This document shows positions 1 to 6,593 of a stretch of 8,885 nt of DNA, piece after piece. Below the pieces are notes generated by a model. That model had not been told where the DNA came from. It saw nothing but the letters and a program-made list of their open reading frames with translations, and did not search any database. The position numbers were made by a program, and so were the translations under genes. The DNA lies in the NCBI GenBank assembly GCA_047639575.1, contig JBLIOB010000168.1, positions 1 to 8,885 of the forward strand, given 5' to 3'. This DNA comes from JBLIOB01 sp047639575. Its GTDB lineage: Bacteria; Bacteroidota; Bacteroidia; Flavobacteriales_D; Parvicellaceae. Position 1 is the first letter of the stretch. Every line of letters begins with the position of its first letter.

Positions 1-2
1 GA

Positions 3-938
3 GAACGGAAAAAATTAGTTATTCCTTCCGCAATTATAGAAGTGCAAGGAGGAGCAGTTGCTACAAACGACCCCGATGCAGACACCACGGGTACCGGAAT
101 TGTCTTTATCGATTCAGGAGAACCAACTAATGTTACAGAAGTACCTCCTGTAGTTACAACTTCAAGACTGGTAGAAGCAGATGGAAACGACTTTCTAGTA
201 ACTGTAACTGTCCATAAAGAGGACGGTGAAGGATTTGCAAGACTAAAAGAAATTGTGCCTACAGGGTTTAAAGCCAAAGACATACAATCTTCAGGAGCGG
301 TTTTTAGCACCGCAAATGGTACTGCTAAATTCTTATGGTCAGGCATGTCAGGTGACACCCCAATTATTGTCAAATATCAGCTAAGCCCTTATGATGACAC
401 ACCCGCTGGCACATTCTCGCTTACTGGTAAGTTTTCCGCTGAATTTTTGGTGGTTAATGATGTAGCTGAATCTGTTGATGTTAGTGCGAGCTCATTTAAT
501 TATGACGGTGGGGCTCTAGCGATAGTTGATCCAATTGTAGACCCAATTGTAGACCCAATTGTAGACCCAATTGTAGACCCAATTGTAGACCCAATTGTAG
601 ATCCAATTGTAGATCCAATTGTTGATCCAATCCAAGATCCAGTTGTTATAAGTACAGGAGTAGAATTTAAAGTGCAAATTGTTGCATCTCATAAAAATGT
701 GAAGCAAACATATTTCAAGAAACGTTATGGCATCAACGATCAAGTAGCCTCTGAATCACATCAAGGATGGATAAAATATACTGTAGGTGGATACGATCAA
801 TATAGAAACGCGAGAGAGAAAAGAGAGAAACTTTCCCCGTACGATCTTCCAGGTCCATTCATAACAGCATATAATGCTGAAGAAAGAATTACTGTACAAG
901 AAGCCTTAATGGTGGTTAACCAAGACTGGATTAAGTAG
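3..938 (+). CDS. C-terminal part of an envelope protein with a VDPI repeat linker and SPOR-like module (5' truncated by window edge)
   Basis: The reading frame is open from base 3, with no stop upstream of the GTG at 42, so the gene begins outside the window and GTG-42 is probably an internal valine. I do not recognise the whole protein. Three parts are visible. Bases about 180-515 encode a beta-rich segment of about 110 residues with the pattern GFARLKEIVPTGF, then FLWSGM, then IIVKYQL, then GKFSAEF. It resembles extracellular beta-sandwich modules seen in Bacteroidota surface proteins (family recollection, not tested). Bases 525-644 encode nine VDPI units plus QDPV, a flexible acidic, proline-rich linker. 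Bases 657-917 encode a module starting EFKVQIVAS, with GWIKYTVGGY in the middle and ERITVQEAL at the end. This matches the SPOR-like modules of the next gene. Location is inferred to be periplasm or outer envelope. The following gene starts 55 bp downstream on the same strand, so the pair is probably co-transcribed. The gene ends with TAG. Confidence 0.8.
   Translation, partial: ERKKLVIPSAIIEVQGGAVATNDPDADTTGTGIVFIDSGEPTNVTEVPPVVTTSRLVEADGNDFLVTVTVHKEDGEGFARLKEIVPTGFKAKDIQSSGAVFSTANGTAKFLWSGMSGDTPIIVKYQLSPYDDTPAGTFSLTGKFSAEFLVVNDVAESVDVSASSFNYDGGALAIVDPIVDPIVDPIVDPIVDPIVDPIVDPIVDPIVDPIQDPVVISTGVEFKVQIVASHKNVKQTYFKKRYGINDQVASESHQGWIKYTVGGYDQYRNAREKREKLSPYDLPGPFITAYNAEERITVQEALMVVNQDWIK
525..644 (+). 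repeat. In-frame 12-bp tandem repeat encoding (VDPI)9-QDPV
   Basis: There are nine consecutive 12-bp units from 525 to 632 and a tenth, diverged unit (QDPV) at 633-644. The five units at 537-596 are identical (GTAGACCCAATT). The two at 597-620 differ only by GAT for GAC, and the first and ninth begin GTTGAT. Because the unit is a multiple of three, changes in copy number keep the reading frame and only lengthen or shorten the linker between the beta-rich segment and the C-terminal SPOR-like module. The near identity at DNA level, including synonymous positions, points to recent expansion by slippage or recombination. Confidence 0.95.
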
Positions 939-993
939 CTTATTGGTAACCATTGTTTAGATTTATCGTAATATAGAGAATTAATCGCGCCCA

Positions 994-3108
994 ATGAAGT
1001 GGTTTAAACTTGCCATATTACCCATCATTTTCCTTGTAAGCCCCGTGCTTGCTCAAAATGAGACCGAAGATTCAACAGATGTTGATAATTCAGATGATGT
1101 TAAAACATTAAAGATTGAATTTAAACCCAGAATTGGAATCGGAATTGGTATGTTCACTTTTTACGGAGATGTAGCTTCAAATAATCAAGGCTATCATCCA
1201 ACCGTAAGTAAACTAGGTTATGATCTAAGTATTACAAACCCACTAACAGACTATCTTGACATTAAGTTTTATGCAATGATTGGTACCGTTGGTGCTAATG
1301 AACGTACGTTAACTAGAAATTTAAATTTTCAATCAGACATTACGACTGGCGGATTTGTAATTAATTACAATTTTAGCCATCTTTTGAAATCTGATAGAGC
1401 TATTGACCCCTATATTGGGATCGGTCTCGAATCTGTAGAATTTCTATCCAAAACAGATTTATACGACAAAAACGGAAATTTTTACCACTATTGGTCAGAT
1501 GGTTCTATTCGAGACATTGACGAAAATGATGTATCTGCTGCATCGGCCAATTTAATTTATCGAGATTACACCTATGAAACTGATCTTAGAGAATTAAACC
1601 TGGATGATGTTGGAAAGTATCCTGAAAGATCCATTGCTATTCCTGTTCAAATTGGGGCTAATATGAACTTAGGAGATCGTGTGAAATTCAGAATTGGTAC
1701 TAGTATGCATTTTACAATGACGGATTTGATTGACAATGTGTCTGGAAATAGCACCGGGAATAGAATCGGGACAAAAGGAAAAGACAAATTCTTGTATACA
1801 AGTTTTGCCCTTACTTATGATTTAAAACTTGATAACACAAAGAAAGATCCCCAAGAAGGTGACTGGAAATGGAATCCTGAAGACTGTATATTAGATACGT
1901 TGGATGAGGATGAAGATGGGATAGCAGATTTTTGTGATAAATGTCAACAAACTGAAAGTGGGACCGAAGTCGACACAGTTGGTTGTCCTTATGATGACGA
2001 CAATGACCTAATCTACAATGGACATGATTTAGAACTTGATTCTGACTCAGGGGCAGTTGTAAATAACGCTGGTGTTACACTTACAGATGAAGTGATTGCA
2101 CAAATGTATGATGTATACAAGGATACAACGGGTAAATATGATGCAATGGAATTAGAAACTGAAAAAACAACAGTTACCAGTGCCGGAGGGAGTCCAATTG
2201 GACCAATTACGATAAACCAAAAGAAGAAAGAAGTTATCCGAGTTAGATTAGGTACTAACGAAGAGTTCGAAATTACCGCAAATCAAATGTCAATTGTTTT
2301 AAGCTATAATGACTTCACAAAACTACATAAAGGTGACACAACTATCTTCTTTCTTGGTGAATTTGACAATGCAGAAGATGCTCAGGAACTAGCTAATACT
2401 CTTGAAGAAGCAGGTATTGAAGCTTCTATATCCAAAACAAATTTAACTGATGATGGAACACTTACTGTGAGCGCGGTTGAAGATTTAGACGAAGTTAAAG
2501 AATTTGCTGAATTTCCTGAAGGAACCTTATTTAGGGTTCAAATTGGAGCTTATAGCAACCGAATGTCTCCTAAAGTATTCTCGGATGCTCCTGATGTATC
2601 AGAACTTATCGGATCTGATGGCATAGTCCGTTACTACTCAGGTGAATTTTCTTCACCGGAATCTGCTTCAGAACATAAGATTAACATGATTCAAAAAGGA
2701 TACGCAGGATCATTTATAATTGCATTTAAAGACGGAAAACGTATTAAACTATCTGATGCAGGTTTTGACATTGAAAACCCACAAGATGATGTAATTAAGC
2801 CAGACGTTCCTGACGTGAATGGAATTAATCCGGAGCTTATTAAGTTTAAGGTTCAAGTTGGAGCTTTTGCAAGAGATATTCCAACAGAGGTTTTAGACCT
2901 TTATCTACAAATCGGAAAAGTTGACCCTAAACAAGACAAAGAAGAAGGATTAATAAAATACTTCATTGGTTCATTCAGTTCTTATGATGAAGCATACGAA
3001 TTCCAAAAAGAAGTAGTAAGGGAAGGATTAACAGATGCATTTGTAGTTGGTGACTTTAACGGTAGAATTATTACTGCTCAAGAAGCAATAACTTTAAAAG
3101 GTCAGTAA
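994..3108 (+). CDS. Outer-membrane beta-barrel protein with TSP3-type calcium repeats and C-terminal SPOR-like modules
   Basis: The protein has 704 residues. Residues 1-20 form a signal peptide, with likely cleavage after VLA before Gln21; there is no lipobox cysteine. Residues about 43-280 alternate hydrophobic and aromatic residues (RIGIGIGMFTFYGDV, PYIGIGLESVEF, FLYTSFALTYDLKL), as expected of a small outer-membrane beta-barrel. Residues about 304-350 carry Asp-rich thrombospondin type-3-like calcium motifs (DEDEDGIADFCDKC, VGCPYDDDNDL). Three C-terminal modules follow. The first is degenerate (residues 414-480, IRVRLG then FFLGEFDNAEDA). Two are clear SPOR-like modules: 512-588 (LFRVQIGAY, GIVRYYSGEF, KRIKLSDA) and 616-698 (KFKVQVGAF, GLIKYFIGSF, RIITAQEAI). 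SPOR domains of the known family bind peptidoglycan stripped of stem peptides; binding here is inferred. In OmpA-like proteins this barrel plus TSP3 layout usually ends in an OmpA peptidoglycan-binding domain, which I do not see. ATG-994 is chosen because the signal peptide follows directly. Confidence 0.85.
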   Translation: MKWFKLAILPIIFLVSPVLAQNETEDSTDVDNSDDVKTLKIEFKPRIGIGIGMFTFYGDVASNNQGYHPTVSKLGYDLSITNPLTDYLDIKFYAMIGTVGANERTLTRNLNFQSDITTGGFVINYNFSHLLKSDRAIDPYIGIGLESVEFLSKTDLYDKNGNFYHYWSDGSIRDIDENDVSAASANLIYRDYTYETDLRELNLDDVGKYPERSIAIPVQIGANMNLGDRVKFRIGTSMHFTMTDLIDNVSGNSTGNRIGTKGKDKFLYTSFALTYDLKLDNTKKDPQEGDWKWNPEDCILDTLDEDEDGIADFCDKCQQTESGTEVDTVGCPYDDDNDLIYNGHDLELDSDSGAVVNNAGVTLTDEVIAQMYDVYKDTTGKYDAMELETEKTTVTSAGGSPIGPITINQKKKEVIRVRLGTNEEFEITANQMSIVLSYNDFTKLHKGDTTIFFLGEFDNAEDAQELANTLEEAGIEASISKTNLTDDGTLTVSAVEDLDEVKEFAEFPEGTLFRVQIGAYSNRMSPKVFSDAPDVSELIGSDGIVRYYSGEFSSPESASEHKINMIQKGYAGSFIIAFKDGKRIKLSDAGFDIENPQDDVIKPDVPDVNGINPELIKFKVQVGAFARDIPTEVLDLYLQIGKVDPKQDKEEGLIKYFIGSFSSYDEAYEFQKEVVREGLTDAFVVGDFNGRIITAQEAITLKGQ

Positions 3109-3277
3109 ACTAACTTTCCAAGAACAACAGAGCATCTTGTATTTAGTAGTCTCCCCTACTTTACAAATGAACGTATCAGGCTGTTTATTGTATAGTATCA
3201 TAGGAAGTTAGTAGATTCAATCAATCCTGTTTCCATCTTTCAGCATTTTATGAATAATTAATTACCTTTAACCCTTA
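3109..3277. other. Intergenic region with a long-range imperfect inverted repeat; likely operon boundary
   Basis: This is the largest gap between genes in the window. ACTAACTTTCC at 3109-3119, directly after the stop codon, can pair with GGAAGTTAGT at 3203-3212. That gives ten base pairs with one bulged T around an 83-base loop. Inside the loop, AGTAG (3145-3149) can pair with CTACT (3156-3160) around six bases. Neither stem is followed by a clear T-tract, so neither is a convincing intrinsic terminator. The gap separates the SPOR-protein pair from the BatA/PyrC-like/glycosidase-like operon, so a promoter for the latter should lie here. No tRNA, small ORF of note or riboswitch was recognised. 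Confidence 0.45.
3238..3270 (+). promoter_or_regulatory. Possible Bacteroidota-type promoter for the downstream operon (weak)
   Basis: TACCTTTA at 3263-3270 matches seven of eight positions of the Bacteroidota sigma-A minus-7 consensus TAnnTTTG. TTTC at 3238-3241 lies 21 bases upstream and matches three of four positions of the minus-33 TTTG. The minus-7 element ends only seven bases before the ATG at 3278, so this promoter would give an almost leaderless transcript. That, together with the AT-rich background, makes the call weak. Confidence 0.2.
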
Positions 3278-5326
3278 ATGAAATTCCTTTATCCTGAATT
3301 CCTATATGCACTCTTTGCGCTAGCGATTCCAATCATTATTCATTTATTCAATTTCAGGAAATTTAAAAAGGTCTATTACTCAGACATAAGTCTTTTAAAA
3401 GAACTCAAGCAGGAAACCAAAAGTAGAGCTAGACTAAAACATTGGTTAATTCTCTTCATGAGGCTATTGGCAGTTGCTTGTTTAGTACTGGCGTTCGCTC
3501 AACCATATGTCCCAGCTGATGATCAAGTTATTAAGGCAGGAAACAAAGTTGTCTCTGTGTATATCGATAACTCCTTTAGTACCGATGCAAAAGGCGCGAA
3601 CGGTTATATTTTGCAAGACGAAAAAGAAAAAGCACTGTCCATAATAGAAAGTTATGGCCCTTCAGACAGATTTCAGTTAGTAACAAATGACTTTGAAGGT
3701 CATTTACAAAGACTATATAGTAAAAAGGAAATTATTCAATTAATAGAAGAAGTAGAACTATCACCTGTAACACGATCGCTTAGTGAAGTGGTTCTGCGAC
3801 AAAGAGATATTCTAAATAATTCTGATAGTCCAAATAAGCAAGCCTACTTATTATCTGATTATCAAAAAGCTATTTCAGATTTTGAGAATATTGTCCCTGA
3901 TACCGGTATCTCTTATCGATTACTACCTTTTGAACAGTTAAATCAATCGAATTTTTACATCGATAGTATATGGTTTAAAACTCCATTACGAAGGAGCGGA
4001 GATGAAGAAACACTTTTTGCAAGAGTCTATAATCAATCAGAAAAAGACGCTGAGATAAGACTTGAATTGAACGTTAATGAAAAAGAACAAGGTTTCAACA
4101 CTTACATTGTTCCTGCCAATAACTTTACTGACTGCGAATTTAATTACACTATCTATACGTCCGGGATTCAAGAAGCCACATTCCTACTCGCTGATTATCC
4201 TGATCCCGATATAACATTCGATGATAAATTCTTTTTTAGTTATCATGTAGCTGATCAAATTCCGATGTTGGTAATAAGTGATAAAATCACTGATACTACT
4301 AAAGAACTAGGTTCGATTTTAGGCTCCGTTCCCATGTTTGATTTAGAATTCAACAAATCAAATGCAATTAACTATTCAGAATTTGCGAAGAAAAACTTAA
4401 TTGTGCTGCATGGAATTCAAACGATCTCCTCTGGATTGAATGCCGAATTAAAAAATTACATCAGTTCTGGAGGAAACGTATTTATTACACCGTCTGTGAA
4501 CGCAGATATAGAAAGCTACAACAAACTTCTTTTAGGTGTTGAAGCAGGATCGTTTAGTGTGATTGACACAGCAAATAATAAAGTAAGCGATATCAACTTA
4601 TCCCATCCTATATTCTCAGACATTTTTGAGCGAATTCCATCTAATGTAGATTTACCCTTTGCAAAGTCACATTATAAACTAAATATATCGTCTCGTTCTA
4701 AGTTTGAATATTTAATGAGATTGCAAAATGGCGATGCTTATTTAACGACACATGATTTTGACAATGGAAAAATCTACCTTTCATCTGTGTCGACAGATCC
4801 ATCTTTTGGTAATTTCATCAAACACGGAAGCGTGGTTGCCAGCATTCTCCGTATAGGGGAGTTTAGTCAAAAAAATCAAAAATTATACGGAGTTATTGGA
4901 TTGGACAATTCGTTTAGCGTTAAAAACAAAGATTATAAAGCAGAGAACATTAGAATCAGGGGTAATCAAACAGAATTTATTCCACAAATCATTTCAAATC
5001 GAGGACTAACTGATCTTCAATTTCACAACCAAATAGTTGAGGCAGGGAATTACCAGTTAATTAATCAAAGTGATCATGAATACTCCTTTGGATGGAATTA
5101 TAACCGTAACGAATCTAACATACTAGTGTTGGATAAAGATGAAATTTCGAGCGCACTTAAAGACAATTTATTGGATGGCTCTTTCAAATTGATAGAGACA
5201 GAATCGTTAACGGGGGCTTCAAACTTTAACAATTTAACAGATGGAGAAAAATACTGGAAATGGTTTATCATTTTGGTACTTTTATTTCTCGGATTAGAAA
5301 TATTGATTTATAGAATATTCAAGTGA
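3278..5326 (+). CDS. BatA N-terminal-domain, VWA-like membrane protein
   Basis: The protein has 682 residues. Residues about 1-76 match the BatA-type two-anchor N-terminus (aerotolerance-regulator N-terminal family): one membrane helix at about 8-25, the signature HLFNFRKFKKVYYSDISLL, then a second helix at about 56-75. A VWA-like domain follows with DNSFS at 97-101, which fits the MIDAS motif DxSxS. Thr165 and Asp194 (in YLLSDYQ) are in suitable places for the other two ligands, so metal binding looks retained. The large central region, about residues 230-550, is predicted to lie outside the cytoplasm. It contains a segment resembling a glutamine-amidotransferase-like fold (NLIVLHGIQT at 373-382, YISSGGNVFITPS at 394-406) without an obvious catalytic triad. 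A third helix at 661-679 precedes a short basic tail. The known Bat operon also has BatB, BatD and a MoxR ATPase; none is in this window. The next gene starts one base after the stop, so translation is probably coupled. The role is not known; a membrane-linked assembly or stress function is inferred from the family. Confidence 0.85.
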   Translation: MKFLYPEFLYALFALAIPIIIHLFNFRKFKKVYYSDISLLKELKQETKSRARLKHWLILFMRLLAVACLVLAFAQPYVPADDQVIKAGNKVVSVYIDNSFSTDAKGANGYILQDEKEKALSIIESYGPSDRFQLVTNDFEGHLQRLYSKKEIIQLIEEVELSPVTRSLSEVVLRQRDILNNSDSPNKQAYLLSDYQKAISDFENIVPDTGISYRLLPFEQLNQSNFYIDSIWFKTPLRRSGDEETLFARVYNQSEKDAEIRLELNVNEKEQGFNTYIVPANNFTDCEFNYTIYTSGIQEATFLLADYPDPDITFDDKFFFSYHVADQIPMLVISDKITDTTKELGSILGSVPMFDLEFNKSNAINYSEFAKKNLIVLHGIQTISSGLNAELKNYISSGGNVFITPSVNADIESYNKLLLGVEAGSFSVIDTANNKVSDINLSHPIFSDIFERIPSNVDLPFAKSHYKLNISSRSKFEYLMRLQNGDAYLTTHDFDNGKIYLSSVSTDPSFGNFIKHGSVVASILRIGEFSQKNQKLYGVIGLDNSFSVKNKDYKAENIRIRGNQTEFIPQIISNRGLTDLQFHNQIVEAGNYQLINQSDHEYSFGWNYNRNESNILVLDKDEISSALKDNLLDGSFKLIETESLTGASNFNNLTDGEKYWKWFIILVLLFLGLEILIYRIFK

Positions 5327-5327
5327 T

Positions 5328-6593
5328 ATGGACGTACTAATAAAACAAGCGATAATAGTAGACCCAAACTCTGACTGGAATGGTAAGCAGGCTGATATCT
5401 TAATCGAGAAAGGCATAATTGTCAAAATTGCTAATTTAATCGAGTCTGGAAATGCGCAGGTGGTTGAAGCTAATAACCTTCATATCTCACCAGGTTGGTT
5501 CGATTTACATGCTAATTTTAGAGATCCAGGCGAGGAGTATAAAGAAGACTTGGCTTCTGGTATACAATCGGCTATAGCTGGAGGTTTTACAGGCGTTGCT
5601 CTAATGCCATCAACAAAACCCTCAATATCTTCAAAAACAAGCGTAGAATATATAATTAACCATGCTGCACAATCTGCTGTGGACGTCTTGCCCTGTGGAA
5701 CTTTATCAGAAAATCAAAAAGGAGAACAACTTGCAGAGATGTTTGACATGCAAAAAGCAGGTGCTGTTGCATTTACAGATGATAAGAAATCTGTTTCTAA
5801 CTCTGGACTAATGTCTAGAGCCTTACTCTATTCAAAAAACTTTGACGGACTGATCATGAGCTTTGCATTTGACAAATCGGCACAGCACCATGGGCAAATG
5901 AACGAAGGAGTTACGAGTACTTTGTTGGGACTTGAAGGAATTCCAAACCTAGCTGAAGAGCTTCAAATAACCAGAGATCTGTACTTAGCCGAATATAATG
6001 ACGCTAGAATTCACTTCTCCACCATTTCCACGGCAAGAAGCTTAGATCTAATTGCCGAAGCAAAGGATAGTGGCTTAAACATCAGCTGTGACGTTGCCAT
6101 TCATAATTTAGTCTTGAATGATGAAACAATAGAAACTTTTGATTCTAATTTTAAAGTTCTTCCTCCTTTAAGAACAGAAGAAGACCGTCTTGAATTAATT
6201 CAAGGATTAAAAGAAGGTACGATTGACGTAATTTGCTCAGATCATTCTCCAGAAGATCCGGAAAGCAAAAATTTAGAATTTGGTGAAGCAAATTTTGGAA
6301 TAATCGGGCTTGAAACACTATTTGGATTAATGAATACGCACCTTTCAGGAGAAATTCCACTGGATGAGTTAATTTGTAAAATTAGTATTAATCCGAGGAC
6401 TATTCTTAAGCAAGACGTGCCTATTGTAAAGGAAGGTTTCAAAGCAAATATCACTTTGTTCGACCCAACGTGCGAGTGGGTGTATAAAAAAGAAAATGTG
6501 AAAAGTAAATCTAAAAACTCTCCTTTCATAGGTGCAACGTTAGTTGGTAAACCAATCGGGATTTACAATAAGTCTAAATTAGAATTATGTTAA
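5328..6593 (+). CDS. Dihydroorotase-family (PyrC-like) amidohydrolase with a degenerate metal site
   Basis: The protein has 421 residues, the usual length of class I dihydroorotases, and has the fold signatures in order: PGWFDLHANFRDPGEEYKED (55-74), GGFTGVALMPSTKP (85-98), GAVAFTDD (145-152), RIHFSTISTARS (227-238), PPLR (279-282), GTIDVICSDHSPED (297-310) and the C-terminal beta-sandwich part KANITLFDP. Active dihydroorotases convert carbamoyl-aspartate and dihydroorotate in pyrimidine synthesis and hold two metals with an HxH pair, two further histidines and two aspartates. Here His61, Asp152 and Asp305 remain. The second His of HxH is Asn63, the His of the usual HCED motif falls at Phe179, and the His before VST is Thr232. 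The substrate-binding Asn of MPNT is Ser95. Catalysis of the standard reaction is therefore doubtful. Automatic annotation would probably call it pyrC. I recall similarly degenerate PyrC homologues in flavobacteria, so this may be a conserved non-catalytic branch. It starts one base after the previous stop and overlaps the next gene by 7 bp. Confidence 0.88.
   Translation: MDVLIKQAIIVDPNSDWNGKQADILIEKGIIVKIANLIESGNAQVVEANNLHISPGWFDLHANFRDPGEEYKEDLASGIQSAIAGGFTGVALMPSTKPSISSKTSVEYIINHAAQSAVDVLPCGTLSENQKGEQLAEMFDMQKAGAVAFTDDKKSVSNSGLMSRALLYSKNFDGLIMSFAFDKSAQHHGQMNEGVTSTLLGLEGIPNLAEELQITRDLYLAEYNDARIHFSTISTARSLDLIAEAKDSGLNISCDVAIHNLVLNDETIETFDSNFKVLPPLRTEEDRLELIQGLKEGTIDVICSDHSPEDPESKNLEFGEANFGIIGLETLFGLMNTHLSGEIPLDELICKISINPRTILKQDVPIVKEGFKANITLFDPTCEWVYKKENVKSKSKNSPFIGATLVGKPIGIYNKSKLELC

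Noticed and set aside
42..44. GTG as the start codon of the first gene
   Set aside because: The same frame is open and codes plausible protein from base 3 (ERKKLVIPSAIIE), and no export signal follows the GTG. It is more likely an internal valine of a gene that begins outside the window.
525..644. CRISPR-like or protein-binding iteron array
   Set aside because: The units are contiguous with no spacers and are in phase with a long coding frame, so a coding minisatellite explains them fully.
516..743. Reverse-strand 75-codon frame rich in YNWVYNWV
   Set aside because: It is the antisense reading of the VDPI repeat. The repeated look comes from the tandem DNA, and there is no independent sign of coding.
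958..965. TAGATTTA as a minus-7 promoter element for the barrel gene
   Set aside because: It matches TAnnTTTG at seven of eight positions, but no minus-33-like TTTG or TTG lies at the right distance, and the sequence is AT-rich. Read-through from the upstream gene 55 bp away is simpler.
3145..3160. AGTAG/CTACT hairpin as a terminator
   Set aside because: The stem has only five pairs and no T-run follows, so it does not meet the usual intrinsic-terminator pattern.
6242..6529. Reverse-strand 95-codon frame inside the PyrC-like gene, and similar antisense frames at 6151-6360, 6704-6979, 7256-7474 and 7583-7789
   Set aside because: All lie opposite conserved coding sequence with recognisable family motifs on the + strand, and none shows a recognisable domain of its own.
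5328..6593. Calling the PyrC-like gene a pseudogene
   Set aside because: The frame is intact over full family length with a well-kept fold pattern and coupled spacing to both neighbours. Loss of ligands looks selected or tolerated in a working protein, not decay.
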